Source: Vigna angularis (Eukaryota > Streptophyta > Magnoliopsida > Fabales > Fabaceae). From it: a stretch of DNA of 64,000 nucleotides. Of the stretch, positions 54,635 to 64,000 are shown one piece after another. Under the pieces are notes generated by a model. That model did not search any database and was not told the DNA's origin. It saw only the letters and a list, made by a program, of their open reading frames with translations. The number at the start of each line of letters is the position of its first letter. Within the stretch, counting starts at the first letter, position 1. The position numbers were made by a program, and so were the translations under genes. The stretch is taken from the NCBI RefSeq assembly GCF_016808095.1, contig NC_068971.1:7762501-7826500 (forward strand), given 5' to 3'.

Positions 54635-56614
54635 CTAGGACTTACCAGGGAACAATTGAGGGTATAGCTCCTTCATGGCCTCTGCAACCTCCCATGTTGA
54701 GTCGCCAGTCTTCGCGTCCCACACCACTTTCACAAGACGAACGTCCTTTCCTTTGTAGAGTCTGGTGCGGCTGTCTTCAATGCAGACTGGTTGCATCTCC
54801 AGCGTTCGATCTGGGCGAAGTTGGACATCTTCCAACTCCAGTACGTGTGATGGATCGGCTACATACTTCCGGAGCTGAGAAACGTGAAAGACTGGATGTA
54901 GGTTGGACAGTTGAGGTGGTAAAGCTAGTTCATACGCAACTGATCCAATCTTCTTCAGAATTTGATAAGGCCCTACGAATTTGGGTGAAAGCTTCTTTGG
55001 ACGAAGGACTCTTCCCACTCCAGTGATTGGATTCAGTCTGAGAAACACGTGATCTCCAGTAGCGAATTCTAAGGGTCTTCTTCTCCTATCAGCATAAGAT
55101 TTCTGCCTGCTTTGAGACGTCTTCAATCGTTCCTGAATCAGTTTCACCTTCTCGGTTGTTTGCTGGATTAATTCTGGTCCTGTTAATACATTCTCGCCTT
55201 CTTGGAACCAACACAATGGTGTTCGACATTTCCTTCCATAGAGAGCTTCAAACGGTGCCATTCCTATGCTTGCTTGAAAACTGTTGTTATACGTGAATTC
55301 TACGAGTGGCAGAACTTCATCCCATACTCCCATATGATCTAGGACGCACGTCCTCAACAAGTCCTCGAGCGTCTGGATGGTTCGCTCAGATTGGCCGTCC
55401 GTCTGAGGGTGATAGGCAGAACTCATTCGCAACTTGCTTCCCAATTCTCCTTGCAACGATTGCCAAAAACGAGATGTGAATCTCGTGTCTCGGTCTGAAA
55501 TGATGCTGGACGGTACTCCATGTAGACGAACGATCTCTTTGATGTAGAGCTTGGCCAAGTTGGTCATAGACATCTTCAAGTTGACCGCTAGGAAGTGAGC
55601 ACTCTTCGTTAGACGATCCACTACTACCCAAATAGAATCGTGATTCTTGACCGTGCGAGGCAAGTGAGTCACGAAGTCCATTGAAATGCTGTCCCACTTC
55701 CATTCGGGAATCTCCAAAGGTTGTAGTAAGCCACCCGGTCTTTGGTATTCGGCTTTGGCACGTTGACAAGTTAAACAGGAGGCCACAAAACGAGCGACAT
55801 CACTCTTCATTCCTGGCCACCAGAACGAACGTCGAAGGTCTTGATACATCTTAGTCATCCCAGGGTGTATGCTAAGACGACTATGATGTCCTTCCTCCAA
55901 GATAATCCTCTTCAGCTCGCCATCATTAGGAATGCACGTCCGACCCATGTAGCGTAACATGCCGTCCGTTCCAGCGTTGAAATGTTTGGCCTGATCCGTA
56001 CCGAGCGCGCTTAAAATCTTCACTAGCTCTTCATCATCTCGTTGTTTCATCCAGATTCGGTCGAACACATCACTCGTTATCCTCAAGGTGCAGCATTTAA
56101 TACTGTTCGGTTCCAACTCGAACTGCAACCTTAGGTCTCTAAAGCTCTCTACTAGATTGAGTTCTTTCACCATCATAGCTGAAACATGAACCGACTTCCT
56201 GCTTAGTGCGTCCGCTACTACGTTAGCCTTTCCCGGATGGTAAAGTAACTCAAATTCATAATCTTTCAAAAATTCTAGCCACCTCCTTTGCCTCATATTC
56301 AGCTCCTTTTGATCAAAGAGATACTTAAGACTCTTGTGATCACTAAAGACTTGAAACGTTGCTCCATACAGATGATGCCTCCAGATTTTTAATGCAAACA
56401 CGACTGCTGCCAACTCTAAGTCGTGTGTGGGGTAATTCTTCTCGTGGATCTTCAACTGTCTAGAAGCGTACGCCACTACCTTCCTTTCCTGCATCAGTAC
56501 GCAGCCCAAACCTTGATACGACGCATCACAATACACCTCAAAAGGTTTGGCAGTGTCTGGAATGACCAATACTGGGGCGCTCGTTAGTTTCTTCTTCAAT
56601 TCCTGGAAGCTCTC
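54635..56614 (-). CDS. Gy5 pol, downstream part: RNase H, integrase, chromodomain-like tail
   Basis: Continues the gag-pol frame after the stop at 56615-56617. Numbering from 56599: RNase H at 20-135 ([20 protein letters not shown]); integrase zinc finger with H238/H245 and C275/C278; catalytic core D308 (SMDF), D369 (SDRD) and E405 (SERTI), exact DD35E spacing. The C-terminus (about 590-650) has [13 protein letters not shown] and [17 protein letters not shown], the degenerate chromodomain-like tail of Tekay/Del chromoviruses, thought to guide insertion. All catalytic residues I can check are present. If the stop were suppressed, the protein would appear complete. Confidence 0.92.
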   Translation of the reverse strand, partial: ESFQELKKKLTSAPVLVIPDTAKPFEVYCDASYQGLGCVLMQERKVVAYASRQLKIHEKNYPTHDLELAAVVFALKIWRHHLYGATFQVFSDHKSLKYLFDQKELNMRQRRWLEFLKDYEFELLYHPGKANVVADALSRKSVHVSAMMVKELNLVESFRDLRLQFELEPNSIKCCTLRITSDVFDRIWMKQRDDEELVKILSALGTDQAKHFNAGTDGMLRYMGRTCIPNDGELKRIILEEGHHSRLSIHPGMTKMYQDLRRSFWWPGMKSDVARFVASCLTCQRAKAEYQRPGGLLQPLEIPEWKWDSISMDFVTHLPRTVKNHDSIWVVVDRLTKSAHFLAVNLKMSMTNLAKLYIKEIVRLHGVPSSIISDRDTRFTSRFWQSLQGELGSKLRMSSAYHPQTDGQSERTIQTLEDLLRTCVLDHMGVWDEVLPLVEFTYNNSFQASIGMAPFEALYGRKCRTPLCWFQEGENVLTGPELIQQTTEKVKLIQERLKTSQSRQKSYADRRRRPLEFATGDHVFLRLNPITGVGRVLRPKKLSPKFVGPYQILKKIGSVAYELALPPQLSNLHPVFHVSQLRKYVADPSHVLELEDVQLRPDRTLEMQPVCIEDSRTRLYKGKDVRLVKVVWDAKTGDSTWEVAEAMKELYPQLFPGKS

Positions 56615-59209
56615 CTAACAACGATCGGTCCATGCGAACGGCTGGTCTTTCCTGGTGAGATACGTCAGAGGGGCTACTATCTTAGAGAATCCCTCAATGA
56701 ACCGCCTATAGTAGCCCGCGAGCCCCACGAAGCTTCTAACTTCTGTGACCGAGCGTGGGCTCTCCCAATCCAGGACTGCTTTCACTTTGGCTGGATCCAC
56801 TGAAATGCCACCAGCAGAAACGACGTGCCCCAAAAATTGGATTTCCTTCATCCAAAATTCACACTTTGACTTCTTGGCATACAATTCCTTCTCCCTCAAC
56901 ACGCCCAAGACAATCCTCAAGTGGTCTTCATGTTCGTCAAAGCTCTTGGAGTAAATGAGGATGTCGTCAATGAATACTACAACAAACTTATCCAGGTACG
57001 GTCTAAAAATTCTGTTCATGTAATCCATGAAGATTGCAGGTGCGTTCGTCACTCCAAAGGGCATCACCACGTATTCATAATGACCATAACGAGACCGAAA
57101 TGCAGTCTTATGAATATCACCCTCCTTCACTCTAATTTGATGATATCCCGAACGTAGATCAATCTTTGAAAATACGCACGCACCCTGCAACTGATCCAGT
57201 AGGTCGTCTATCCTTGGCAGTGGATACTTGTTCTTGATAGTCAGCTTATTAAGTTGCCTATAATCAATGCAGAGCCGAGAGCTGCCATCCTTCTTCTTGA
57301 CCAGCAACACAGGTGCTCCCCATGGTGAAGCACTCGGCCTGATGAACCTCTTATCCATCAACTCCTCAATTTGCTTCTTAAGCTCTACCAACTCGGCTGG
57401 TGCCATTCTATAAGGTTGAACCGAGATGGGTGCAGCAGTTGTCACCAGGTCGATCATGAATTCGACCTCACGAACGGGAGGTAGACCAGGGACTTCATCC
57501 GGAAAGACATCCGGAAAGTCATCCACTACCGTTCGTCCTCCACTGCTCTCATCATTGGACGAACGCTCCACTTCGTTGTCTTCATACGTCATGATCAGAA
57601 AACAGCTCGCTCCTTCCATGATGTCTTCCTTCAACTGACCGCGATCAACAGATAATTCCTCCTCTTCTTCACCTGGGAAGACTAACTCCTTCTTCCCACA
57701 ATCAATGAGAATCCGATTGGTAGCCAACCAATCCATCCCCAAAATTACTTCTAAGTCTTGAAGGGGTAAACAAATGAGATTAACCTTAAATCTACGCCCC
57801 TCAACTTCTATCGGACATCTTACACAAACTGTAGACGTCTTGATCCCACCAGCCGCTGGGGTTGACACCACCAAGTCGAACTGTAATTCACTCTCCACTA
57901 ACCCCAGCTTCTCAACGCATGCCTTCGAGATGAAGGAATGAGTTGCCCCCGAATCATACAACACACCACAAGGCTTTCCAAACAATAAGCAAGTGCTGGT
58001 GATGAGTGTACCTGAACGAGCAGCTTCAGCACCCGTGATTGCATACACTCTCCCTGTTGCTTGCGCACGTCCACCTCTTCCTTGTTGGGCTCTTCCAGCG
58101 TTCGGCGGTCTTGATACCGTACGGCCTCCCATATTACACTCCTGATCCGAGTGTCCACTCCTTCTGCATTTAGTGCAGTATTTTCCCCCATTCAGTTGAG
58201 GACAAGCCCACCTAAGATGCGGTCCTCCACACTGGAAACATGCCAAACTTCTTGGCTGTCCAGACTGGCCGACAGTAGCCAAGGCTTGGGATCCACTCGT
58301 GTTGACTGCTGGGCGAGCGTAAGGGGGTCCCCTCTGATTCACATTTCCCCTTGAGACAATCGGGCCCCTTACTGTTTGTTGTTTCTTGTGTCGTTCCGCC
58401 TCTGCCAAGTTCTTCTCCAACACTTTGGCCCTCTCAACCATAGCAGGGAATGTTCGGATACACAAACTGGAAACCACAACCTTCAGATCACTGCGTAGAC
58501 CGTTCTCAAATTTTCTGCACTGCCACTCCTCACTGGTGGCCATTGTATTGAAACGAATCAAGTGTTTGAACTTGTTCGTATATTCGGAGACTGACATTCC
58601 CCCCTGAACCAGCTGTAAAAACTCAACCTCTTTTGCAAAACGGACACTGTCAGGGAAGTACTCTTCATAGAATTTATTTCTGAACACTTCCCAAGTAATC
58701 TGCTGGTGAGCGTCCGTCAGAATGGCTCTGGCGCTCGCCCACCAGTGGCTGGCTTCTCCAGTCAGCAAGTACTCCGCATACGCCAAGCGGTTTTCATCCG
58801 GACATCTCTTGGCGTTGAAAATTCTCTCCATATCTCTCAGCCACTGGTCCGCTTCATCCGGAAGACACTTGCCACTGAACTTGGACGGATGGTGCTGGAG
58901 AAAACTCTCCAAACTCCATTCAGCATTGGGTTGGGTAGCATGTTGAGTGGCGTTTGAAGAAGAAGCTCCAGGTGCACCTCTAGTGACCGCCAAGATCTCC
59001 ATCAACTGCCTTTGCGTGTTTTCAGAATTAACACGCGAGGCCTCCAAACCTTGCATAGCAGCTTGGTTTTGCTGCATAAGGGTGGCGTTTTGTTCCATGA
59101 GGGTGGTATTTTGCTGTTGGAGTCTCTCAATGACGTTCTCCAACAATCTAGAGTTGTTGGAAGCATCAGGTTCATTAGGTTGAGGTGGGGGAGGAAGTGT
59201 AGGAGCCAT
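56615..59209 (-). CDS. Gy5 gag, protease and reverse transcriptase
   Basis: Starts at the ATG at 59209 ([11 protein letters not shown]); five further codons upstream lack an ATG. Numbering from 59224: a coiled-coil-like Q-rich stretch 28-80; gag capsid 105-275; two zinc knuckles 329-341 ([13 protein letters not shown]) and 350-363 ([14 protein letters not shown]); protease DSGATHS at 424-430; RT with [10 protein letters not shown] (667-676), MPFGVTNAP (721-729) and active site FIDDIL (751-756). It ends at a TAG (56615-56617) just after RT. The reading frame continues without shift beyond the stop, so this is a single nonsense change or a readthrough codon. Gag and RT look intact. Confidence 0.93.
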   Translation of the reverse strand: MAPTLPPPPQPNEPDASNNSRLLENVIERLQQQNTTLMEQNATLMQQNQAAMQGLEASRVNSENTQRQLMEILAVTRGAPGASSSNATQHATQPNAEWSLESFLQHHPSKFSGKCLPDEADQWLRDMERIFNAKRCPDENRLAYAEYLLTGEASHWWASARAILTDAHQQITWEVFRNKFYEEYFPDSVRFAKEVEFLQLVQGGMSVSEYTNKFKHLIRFNTMATSEEWQCRKFENGLRSDLKVVVSSLCIRTFPAMVERAKVLEKNLAEAERHKKQQTVRGPIVSRGNVNQRGPPYARPAVNTSGSQALATVGQSGQPRSLACFQCGGPHLRWACPQLNGGKYCTKCRRSGHSDQECNMGGRTVSRPPNAGRAQQGRGGRAQATGRVYAITGAEAARSGTLITSTCLLFGKPCGVLYDSGATHSFISKACVEKLGLVESELQFDLVVSTPAAGGIKTSTVCVRCPIEVEGRRFKVNLICLPLQDLEVILGMDWLATNRILIDCGKKELVFPGEEEEELSVDRGQLKEDIMEGASCFLIMTYEDNEVERSSNDESSGGRTVVDDFPDVFPDEVPGLPPVREVEFMIDLVTTAAPISVQPYRMAPAELVELKKQIEELMDKRFIRPSASPWGAPVLLVKKKDGSSRLCIDYRQLNKLTIKNKYPLPRIDDLLDQLQGACVFSKIDLRSGYHQIRVKEGDIHKTAFRSRYGHYEYVVMPFGVTNAPAIFMDYMNRIFRPYLDKFVVVFIDDILIYSKSFDEHEDHLRIVLGVLREKELYAKKSKCEFWMKEIQFLGHVVSAGGISVDPAKVKAVLDWESPRSVTEVRSFVGLAGYYRRFIEGFSKIVAPLTYLTRKDQPFAWTDRC

Positions 59210-59358
59210 GTATTCTCTGGACACAGAGAAAACGAACGTTAGTAATGTTCAAAGAGTTGAGAAATACTCATTCAAACACACATTGAGCACACAGCAAAGC
59301 ATAGTGTACTCATAACCTATACGTCCTTAAAAGAACAAAACTGCTCTGATACCACTAA
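59210..59358 (-). other. Gy5 leader and primer-binding site
   Basis: Only ~150 bp between LTR and gag. Primer site is the complement of 59342-59358. The dimerisation-type hairpin of Gy3/Gy4 is not present here. Confidence 0.8.
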
Positions 59359-61884
59359 TGTAACATCCCAATAAATAGTAATTACCATTAATTACAATTA
59401 ATTACAATTAACAGTAATAGTAAAACGTCTTTACAACTAACAGAGAGCAAAAGCCGAACGCTTGAATTGCAGCGTTACAAAAGTCAAGTCCAAAAACAGC
59501 GAACGCTAGCAACGAGCGGTTTTACAAAATAAATAACCGAACGTCCTAAAACATTAATAAAACCACTAACAGCTACTAAAGAGCGAGCGAGCTACTGCTC
59601 GGCCTTAACCTCCACCTCGACTAGGTTGGCGTCCTCCAAATTTTCTTCTTCCAGCATTTCTTCAAGTGGCGCCTCACCATCTGCTCACATCCACAACGGA
59701 TGATCATTGCATTGACAAGACGGACGTACATAACCAATAGACAACACAAGGAATTGCAAGGGTAAGCTTAGGTAATTTAATTCATACATTTCACATACAA
59801 TTTAACATCAGAAATTAACACACAAGACATACATCAATGAATCAAATAGAATAAATTATCCAACTCTCATAAATGACGACCGTCCGGACTGTATGAATCC
59901 AAGTAACCGCAGGCGTTCGTGCACCCGGGTGATGTAGTAACTGGAACCATCCATCAGCTGCCACCCGAGGTTAACCCTATCAGCCTCAAAGTACTCAATA
60001 GGGCTAGGGTCTCCTGCCATTCCCACACATGACCTACTCCCCTCTACATGAGGACGAGCACTCACGGAATATCAGGATGATCAGCCATCAGCGATTTTAC
60101 CATGGTCATACTTTACAACTTATCGTAATCAAATCAGAGAGACGTTCCTCCTTGGAACGCTCGTTCAAACTCCAAAATCATAATTTCATCTCATATATGA
60201 TTCGCACATTTTATAATTCCCACAACATCACATCTTCAATCTTAGTTACACTCCTCTAAAAAGACGAACGTTAATTAACTGTATGGACGAACGCTATTTG
60301 AGATCGGGACGAACGCTATTTAAAATCAGGACGAACGCTATTTAAAATCAATAATTATTCAATTTGTACGAACGTTTGATAGAAGACCTTGCGCGATTTA
60401 GAACTGACGCTCGTTATAAGGCCGAGCACTATTTCGGACGAACGCTTGGTAGAATACCGTGCGCCGTTTAAGACGAATGTTCGACATAAGGCCGAACGCT
60501 TATCAAAGACGAACGCTCGACAGAAGGTCGAACGCTATCAAAGACGAACGCTCGACATAAGGTCGAACGCTATCAAAGACGAACGCTCGACATAAGGGCG
60601 AACGCTACTTATCAAGGAAGAACGCTCGACATAAGGACGAGCGCTACTTATCATTTATCTTTTTGAACGAGCGTTCGGTCTAAGACCGAACGCCACTTAG
60701 GACGAACGCTCAATTAACATTTCAAATGGGGACGCTCGTTCTAGGACAGAATCCTTTCCAAATGAAAGAATTTCACTCTAAATCAATTTTAGAGAAACCG
60801 AACGGTATATGACCGTACAAGGACGAGCGTATTTTATCAAGCAGAGAACATGATATTTTCTAGATTTTTCAGTTTACAATAACTTTACAGTTCTCATACG
60901 ATTCATAACTTATAATTTTTCTCCACCATAAATCTCATACATTACAAAATTCATATTATCATCCCAAACCATACAGAAACTTAATCATATTCCAAATCAT
61001 ACGTTTCATTCTCAGCATACAGTTCCAAACAATATTCATCATATACATCCAGTGCAACCATGCTCGTTCATGCATACTTAAACATCAAATATTTCATACA
61101 TTTCAGACATCCAGTATACTTCAGGCATTTCATACACATCAACCAAGTATTAAATTAAATTACTAAAGTTTCCCTTACCTGGTCTAGCAGTGCACTTCCA
61201 ATTGCTAGGGTTTCACTCGTTCTCTCACAGCTTTCTATCCAAGGAGTTACTCAACAACTTTCACTAAATCTAACATACCAAAAATCGTAAATAGATCAGA
61301 CCTCTAACCCATGCATGCAACCAGAATTTGGTTCGCAGAAACAAAAGGGGAGAACGTTCAGGGACGAGAACTTACCAGTCACCAAATCCTAATGTGTTCG
61401 GTTCAAATGAAAGCTCACGACACCGTGAACGCTCCTACGGTTTCTGAAACGAGAACAGAGATGTTGATGGTGAGTTATCTTAGAGAGAAGATGAAGGAGT
61501 TTTAGAGAGAAGTTGGAGAAAAGAAGAGCAAGGGTTTCGTGAGGAAGAAGGTGAATGCATGGAATGGAGTGAAGTGTTTTCAGAGAAATCATTTTCTCTT
61601 CCTCGCCGAACGACCATGCAATCACGTACGGCCACCTGGCTTCCACTACAGCTTTTAGAAGCTTCTGACGTGACAGATGGCGTCAGTGCATGCAGAGGGT
61701 CAATTTCCCTTACCGCGCTGGACGAACGTCCATCCTCTGCACGCCACTTGTTTTCCACCAACGTTTTTGGACGTTCCCTCAGTGACACATGGTCGGCGCA
61801 TGCAGAGTGGGTTTTGACGTGGCACAATGAATTAAATGGGTTCAGAGTGTGTGATTTAAGCGCTTAATTATTCAGGTTCTCACA
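59359..61884 (-). repeat. Gy5 5' LTR (right copy)
   Basis: 2526 bp, nearly identical to the left copy. The minisatellite near 60500-60600 is 16 bp longer. Confidence 0.95.
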
Positions 61885-63125
61885 CTAGACATTACAAAAA
61901 TATGCAACCTTACGAGGAGTTAATTTTAACGTTATCGGCGTTTTTAATCATTAAAAAATACAATTTTTGCAGTTACGAAAATCGTTAAAAAATGTTGCAT
62001 CAGTAATTAATTACCACCGATTTTTTTATCTAACTGTTGCAATTTTTCAGGTTTTTAAGAAAATCACTGGTATTTGTTGAATTTTGATCAAACTTTCACT
62101 ATTTACAGTAGTAGAATTAAAGAGACAATAACAATGTCTAATTTTCTTCTTTTTCGTTACATTCATCGTTTGGTACACTTCCTTGATCAGATATCTACAA
62201 TATAACATAATACTTAGTTGGTCATATATTTTTAAAAAATTGAATAAATAAATTTCGCAATTATTACCGATGATGGTTGAAATATGACAAACTGTGAAGG
62301 TAATTAACTCTGACAATTTTGCAACATAAATGTCATTATTGCCTTTATTTCATTGACTTGTGATGTCAATGAAGATACCTGTAATAGAAAAACTTATTTA
62401 AAAAGTAAAAAACGATACCTAAAAGACTTTAAATGGGCAAGGATCCAAACCTGGTCTGCGAGCGCGTTCACAATCATTAGTAGAAAAAAGGGCTTTGAAG
62501 TTTCGCGTTCAATGACATAATATGAAAATGCCAATGTAAAATATGACCGATGACTTTTTTTTCAATAAATGTTGAACTTTGATGTCAAATTTATACTTTC
62601 CGACATCATATGGTCATTAGATGTTAGAATTCTCAATTTCTGAGATATTGGGAAAATTTGATGAAAATGTTTGGCACAAAGGTGAAAATGTACACACGTA
62701 TCATGTCGAATGTCCTAGTTTCAGACGTCAAAGAGCTATAAAACGTCGGAATATCACTTTTGAGACATTATATGTTAGTGAATTCATTAGAAATATACGG
62801 GGGTGGGTGAAAATATTTTCAATTTTATCTTTACACGAAACTTTCTTCTTTAATCAAACTCTTCTCAGGTGAAGCTTCGGTGACCAACACATGTAATATT
62901 TCTTTCATTTTACACAAATGTTTTTAGGTATGATTTTCTTTCGTTTTGACTGACTGATTTTGCGCACATGTACTCTTCGAAGTATAGGCACGTTCTCCTT
63001 TCTCCCTTACTAGCAACACACTAGTAAAAAACAGAGAGTTATTATCGCGCCCATTATGCTTCACTTCACCAGAAACTGAAGCATAATATAGCGTAGTGAC
63101 ATTTTTGTAATTTTCGCAATAGTAT
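61885..63125. other. AT-rich intergenic DNA with CACTA-like end fragments
   Basis: No gene recognised. CATTAGTAGAAAAAAGGGCT (62476) and CACTAGTAAAAAACAGAG (63021) look like CACTA termini, but both point the same way and no partner ends were found. A hairpin with an 11-bp stem (ATTATGCTTCA) is at about 63052-63087. Confidence 0.35.
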
Positions 63126-64000
63126 TGTTAACCCTCGGCAAGTGTTACTGAATCATATCAAGTAATAATAAAATGGTAAGACCAAGTATTGTTTCCCAAA
63201 GGACTCACGTCCTAAACAATTATGTGATTTGTTGATTAAATAAGACTTGTAAAACAAATTCTTGTAGTCTGAATGCAACTGCCGAAAAGTAGATATGAAT
63301 GCATGTATTGATCAATTCGATCAAAAGAAACAAAACGTGATTGAAATATATGATGATGATGTTGTTGAGGGTTTTCAATTCATCCTATCCACTCTCATGT
63401 ATTCAAGAATTCATCTTCTTCATTAATGTTAATGCTACTTTATAATTTACCTTAAACCCAATGTCTTGGTGAAGAAAGCCTACTCCTAATCACTAGTTTA
63501 CAATGTCTTGTCTCCCTAGCAATTATTCCTGCATTACATTCGCACAGAAGCTTAAAGGCAACCAATCCTCCTATTCGTATGTCTAGGCAATATTACTATT
63601 GGGAGAATTTCTTCATGTCTAGATTTACCTATATGTGTCCATATAAATAAAATCAATGATCATGCAATTGAATGAGTTAAACAAAGCATGCATAGAGTAT
63701 AGAAGAAAAACCTTAACAATTAATGAAAGAAAGCATATGAATTAAAGAACCAATTCAATACATGAGAGTTTCAAAGGATTACATTGATTCCCCAACAATA
63801 ATGAAGGTTTAGTTCACCATAATCATGGTGAAACTAGATAAAAAAAATGAAAGAATGAAAGATAAAACCCTAGAATTTGAAGAGTGGAGCTTGAGCATCC
63901 AAAATCTTCCTCCAAGGGGTGAAGAAAGTGTTACCAATGAGGAGCATTGGTAAATTTGAAGATAAACGATTTTGATGATGCTGCAAGAAGATATACTGTT
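63126..64000 (-). mobile_element. Td5: TGATAAC-family copy, runs off the window
   Basis: Minus-strand copy that parallels Td1 through CGGCAAGTGT, AAGTAATAATAAAATGGTAA, ATGTCTAGGCAATATTACTA and onward. It is uninterrupted at the point where Td1 contains Ca1. Confidence 0.75.

Larger units (their letters stand above)
52088..61884 (-). mobile_element. Gy5: nearly intact Ty3/gypsy chromovirus (Tekay/Del type)
   Basis: Target duplication CTAGA (52083-52087 and 61885-61889). LTRs 52088-54597 and 59359-61884 differ by roughly eight substitutions and one 16-bp minisatellite change by eye. The primer site (complement of TGCTCTGATACCACTAA, 59342-59358) is the initiator-Met type. Gag-pol is one frame with a single stop. 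The low LTR divergence suggests a recent insertion, on the order of 0.1 My under the usual grass rate of 1.3e-8 per site per year. Confidence 0.95.

Noticed and set aside
62476..63125. A third CACTA element in the intergenic region
   Set aside because: Two CACTA-like ends point the same way and no matching opposite end or 3-bp duplication was found.

Overview
This is a plant nuclear window, best read as a legume of the Vigna/Phaseolus type. That assignment is an inference from the kinds of retroelement seen (chromovirus Ty3/gypsy with iMet primer sites, Sirevirus-like Ty1/copia) and from plant-only gene families (S-protein homologues, a WOX homeodomain, an EXORDIUM-like fragment); nothing in the sequence names the species. 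Almost all of the 64 kb is transposable element, much of it nested. There are two apparently intact small host genes, both secreted S-protein homologues (about 7.43 kb and 51.56 kb), plus captured or broken pieces of other genes. No rRNA, tRNA or CRISPR was seen.

Layout. 1-1178: 3' part of a copia-type LTR. 1863-5239: internally deleted Ty3/gypsy element Gy1 (TSD CCTTC). 7430-7798: S-protein homologue 1. 8026-10279: solo gypsy LTR Gy2 on the minus strand (TSD CAAAG). 10790-27293: gypsy element Gy3 (TSD TATAT). Instead of gag-pol, Gy3 carries an antisense WOX-type homeobox gene (15137-15679), and it is split by Gy4 (16264-24960, minus, TSD TCACT), which has ~4 kb LTRs around a 679-bp non-coding interior. 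27675-32417: a minus-strand copy of a small TGATAAC-ended repeat (Td), itself split by a CACTA transposon, Ca1 (28134-31927, TSD TAG), that carries the promoter and 5' end of an EXORDIUM/PHI-1-like gene. About 33.5-39.93 kb: decayed Sirevirus-like copia Co1. 40117-41203: small CACTA element Ca2 (TSD AGG). 41769-45366: minus-strand gag-only copia Co2 between inverted repeats. 46.1-48.25 kb: 84-bp tandem array interrupted by Td3. 48311-49642: Td4. 49.67-50.2 kb: copia LTR remnant. 51559-51969: S-protein homologue 2. 52088-61884: young, nearly intact minus-strand chromovirus Gy5 (TSD CTAGA). 63126-64000: Td5.

Internal paralogy lets several insertions be dated in order and checked within the window. 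The 63.57-kb Td5 copy is an empty site for Ca1. The 50.21-50.58-kb segment is a paralogue of the DNA on both sides of Gy3. The two S-protein homologues and their flanks look like pieces of one duplicated cluster that transposons later pulled apart.

Most notable observations: a candidate kissing-loop (RNA dimerisation) hairpin conserved in the leaders of Gy3 and Gy4; a small LTR hairpin, with a TTCG loop in Gy1-Gy3, shared by Gy1-Gy4; the antisense homeobox gene inside an LTR retrotransposon; gene capture by a CACTA element with a paralogous empty site; and the CGAACGCT-type motif used repeatedly in the LTRs of two different gypsy families. All alignments and counts here were made by eye.
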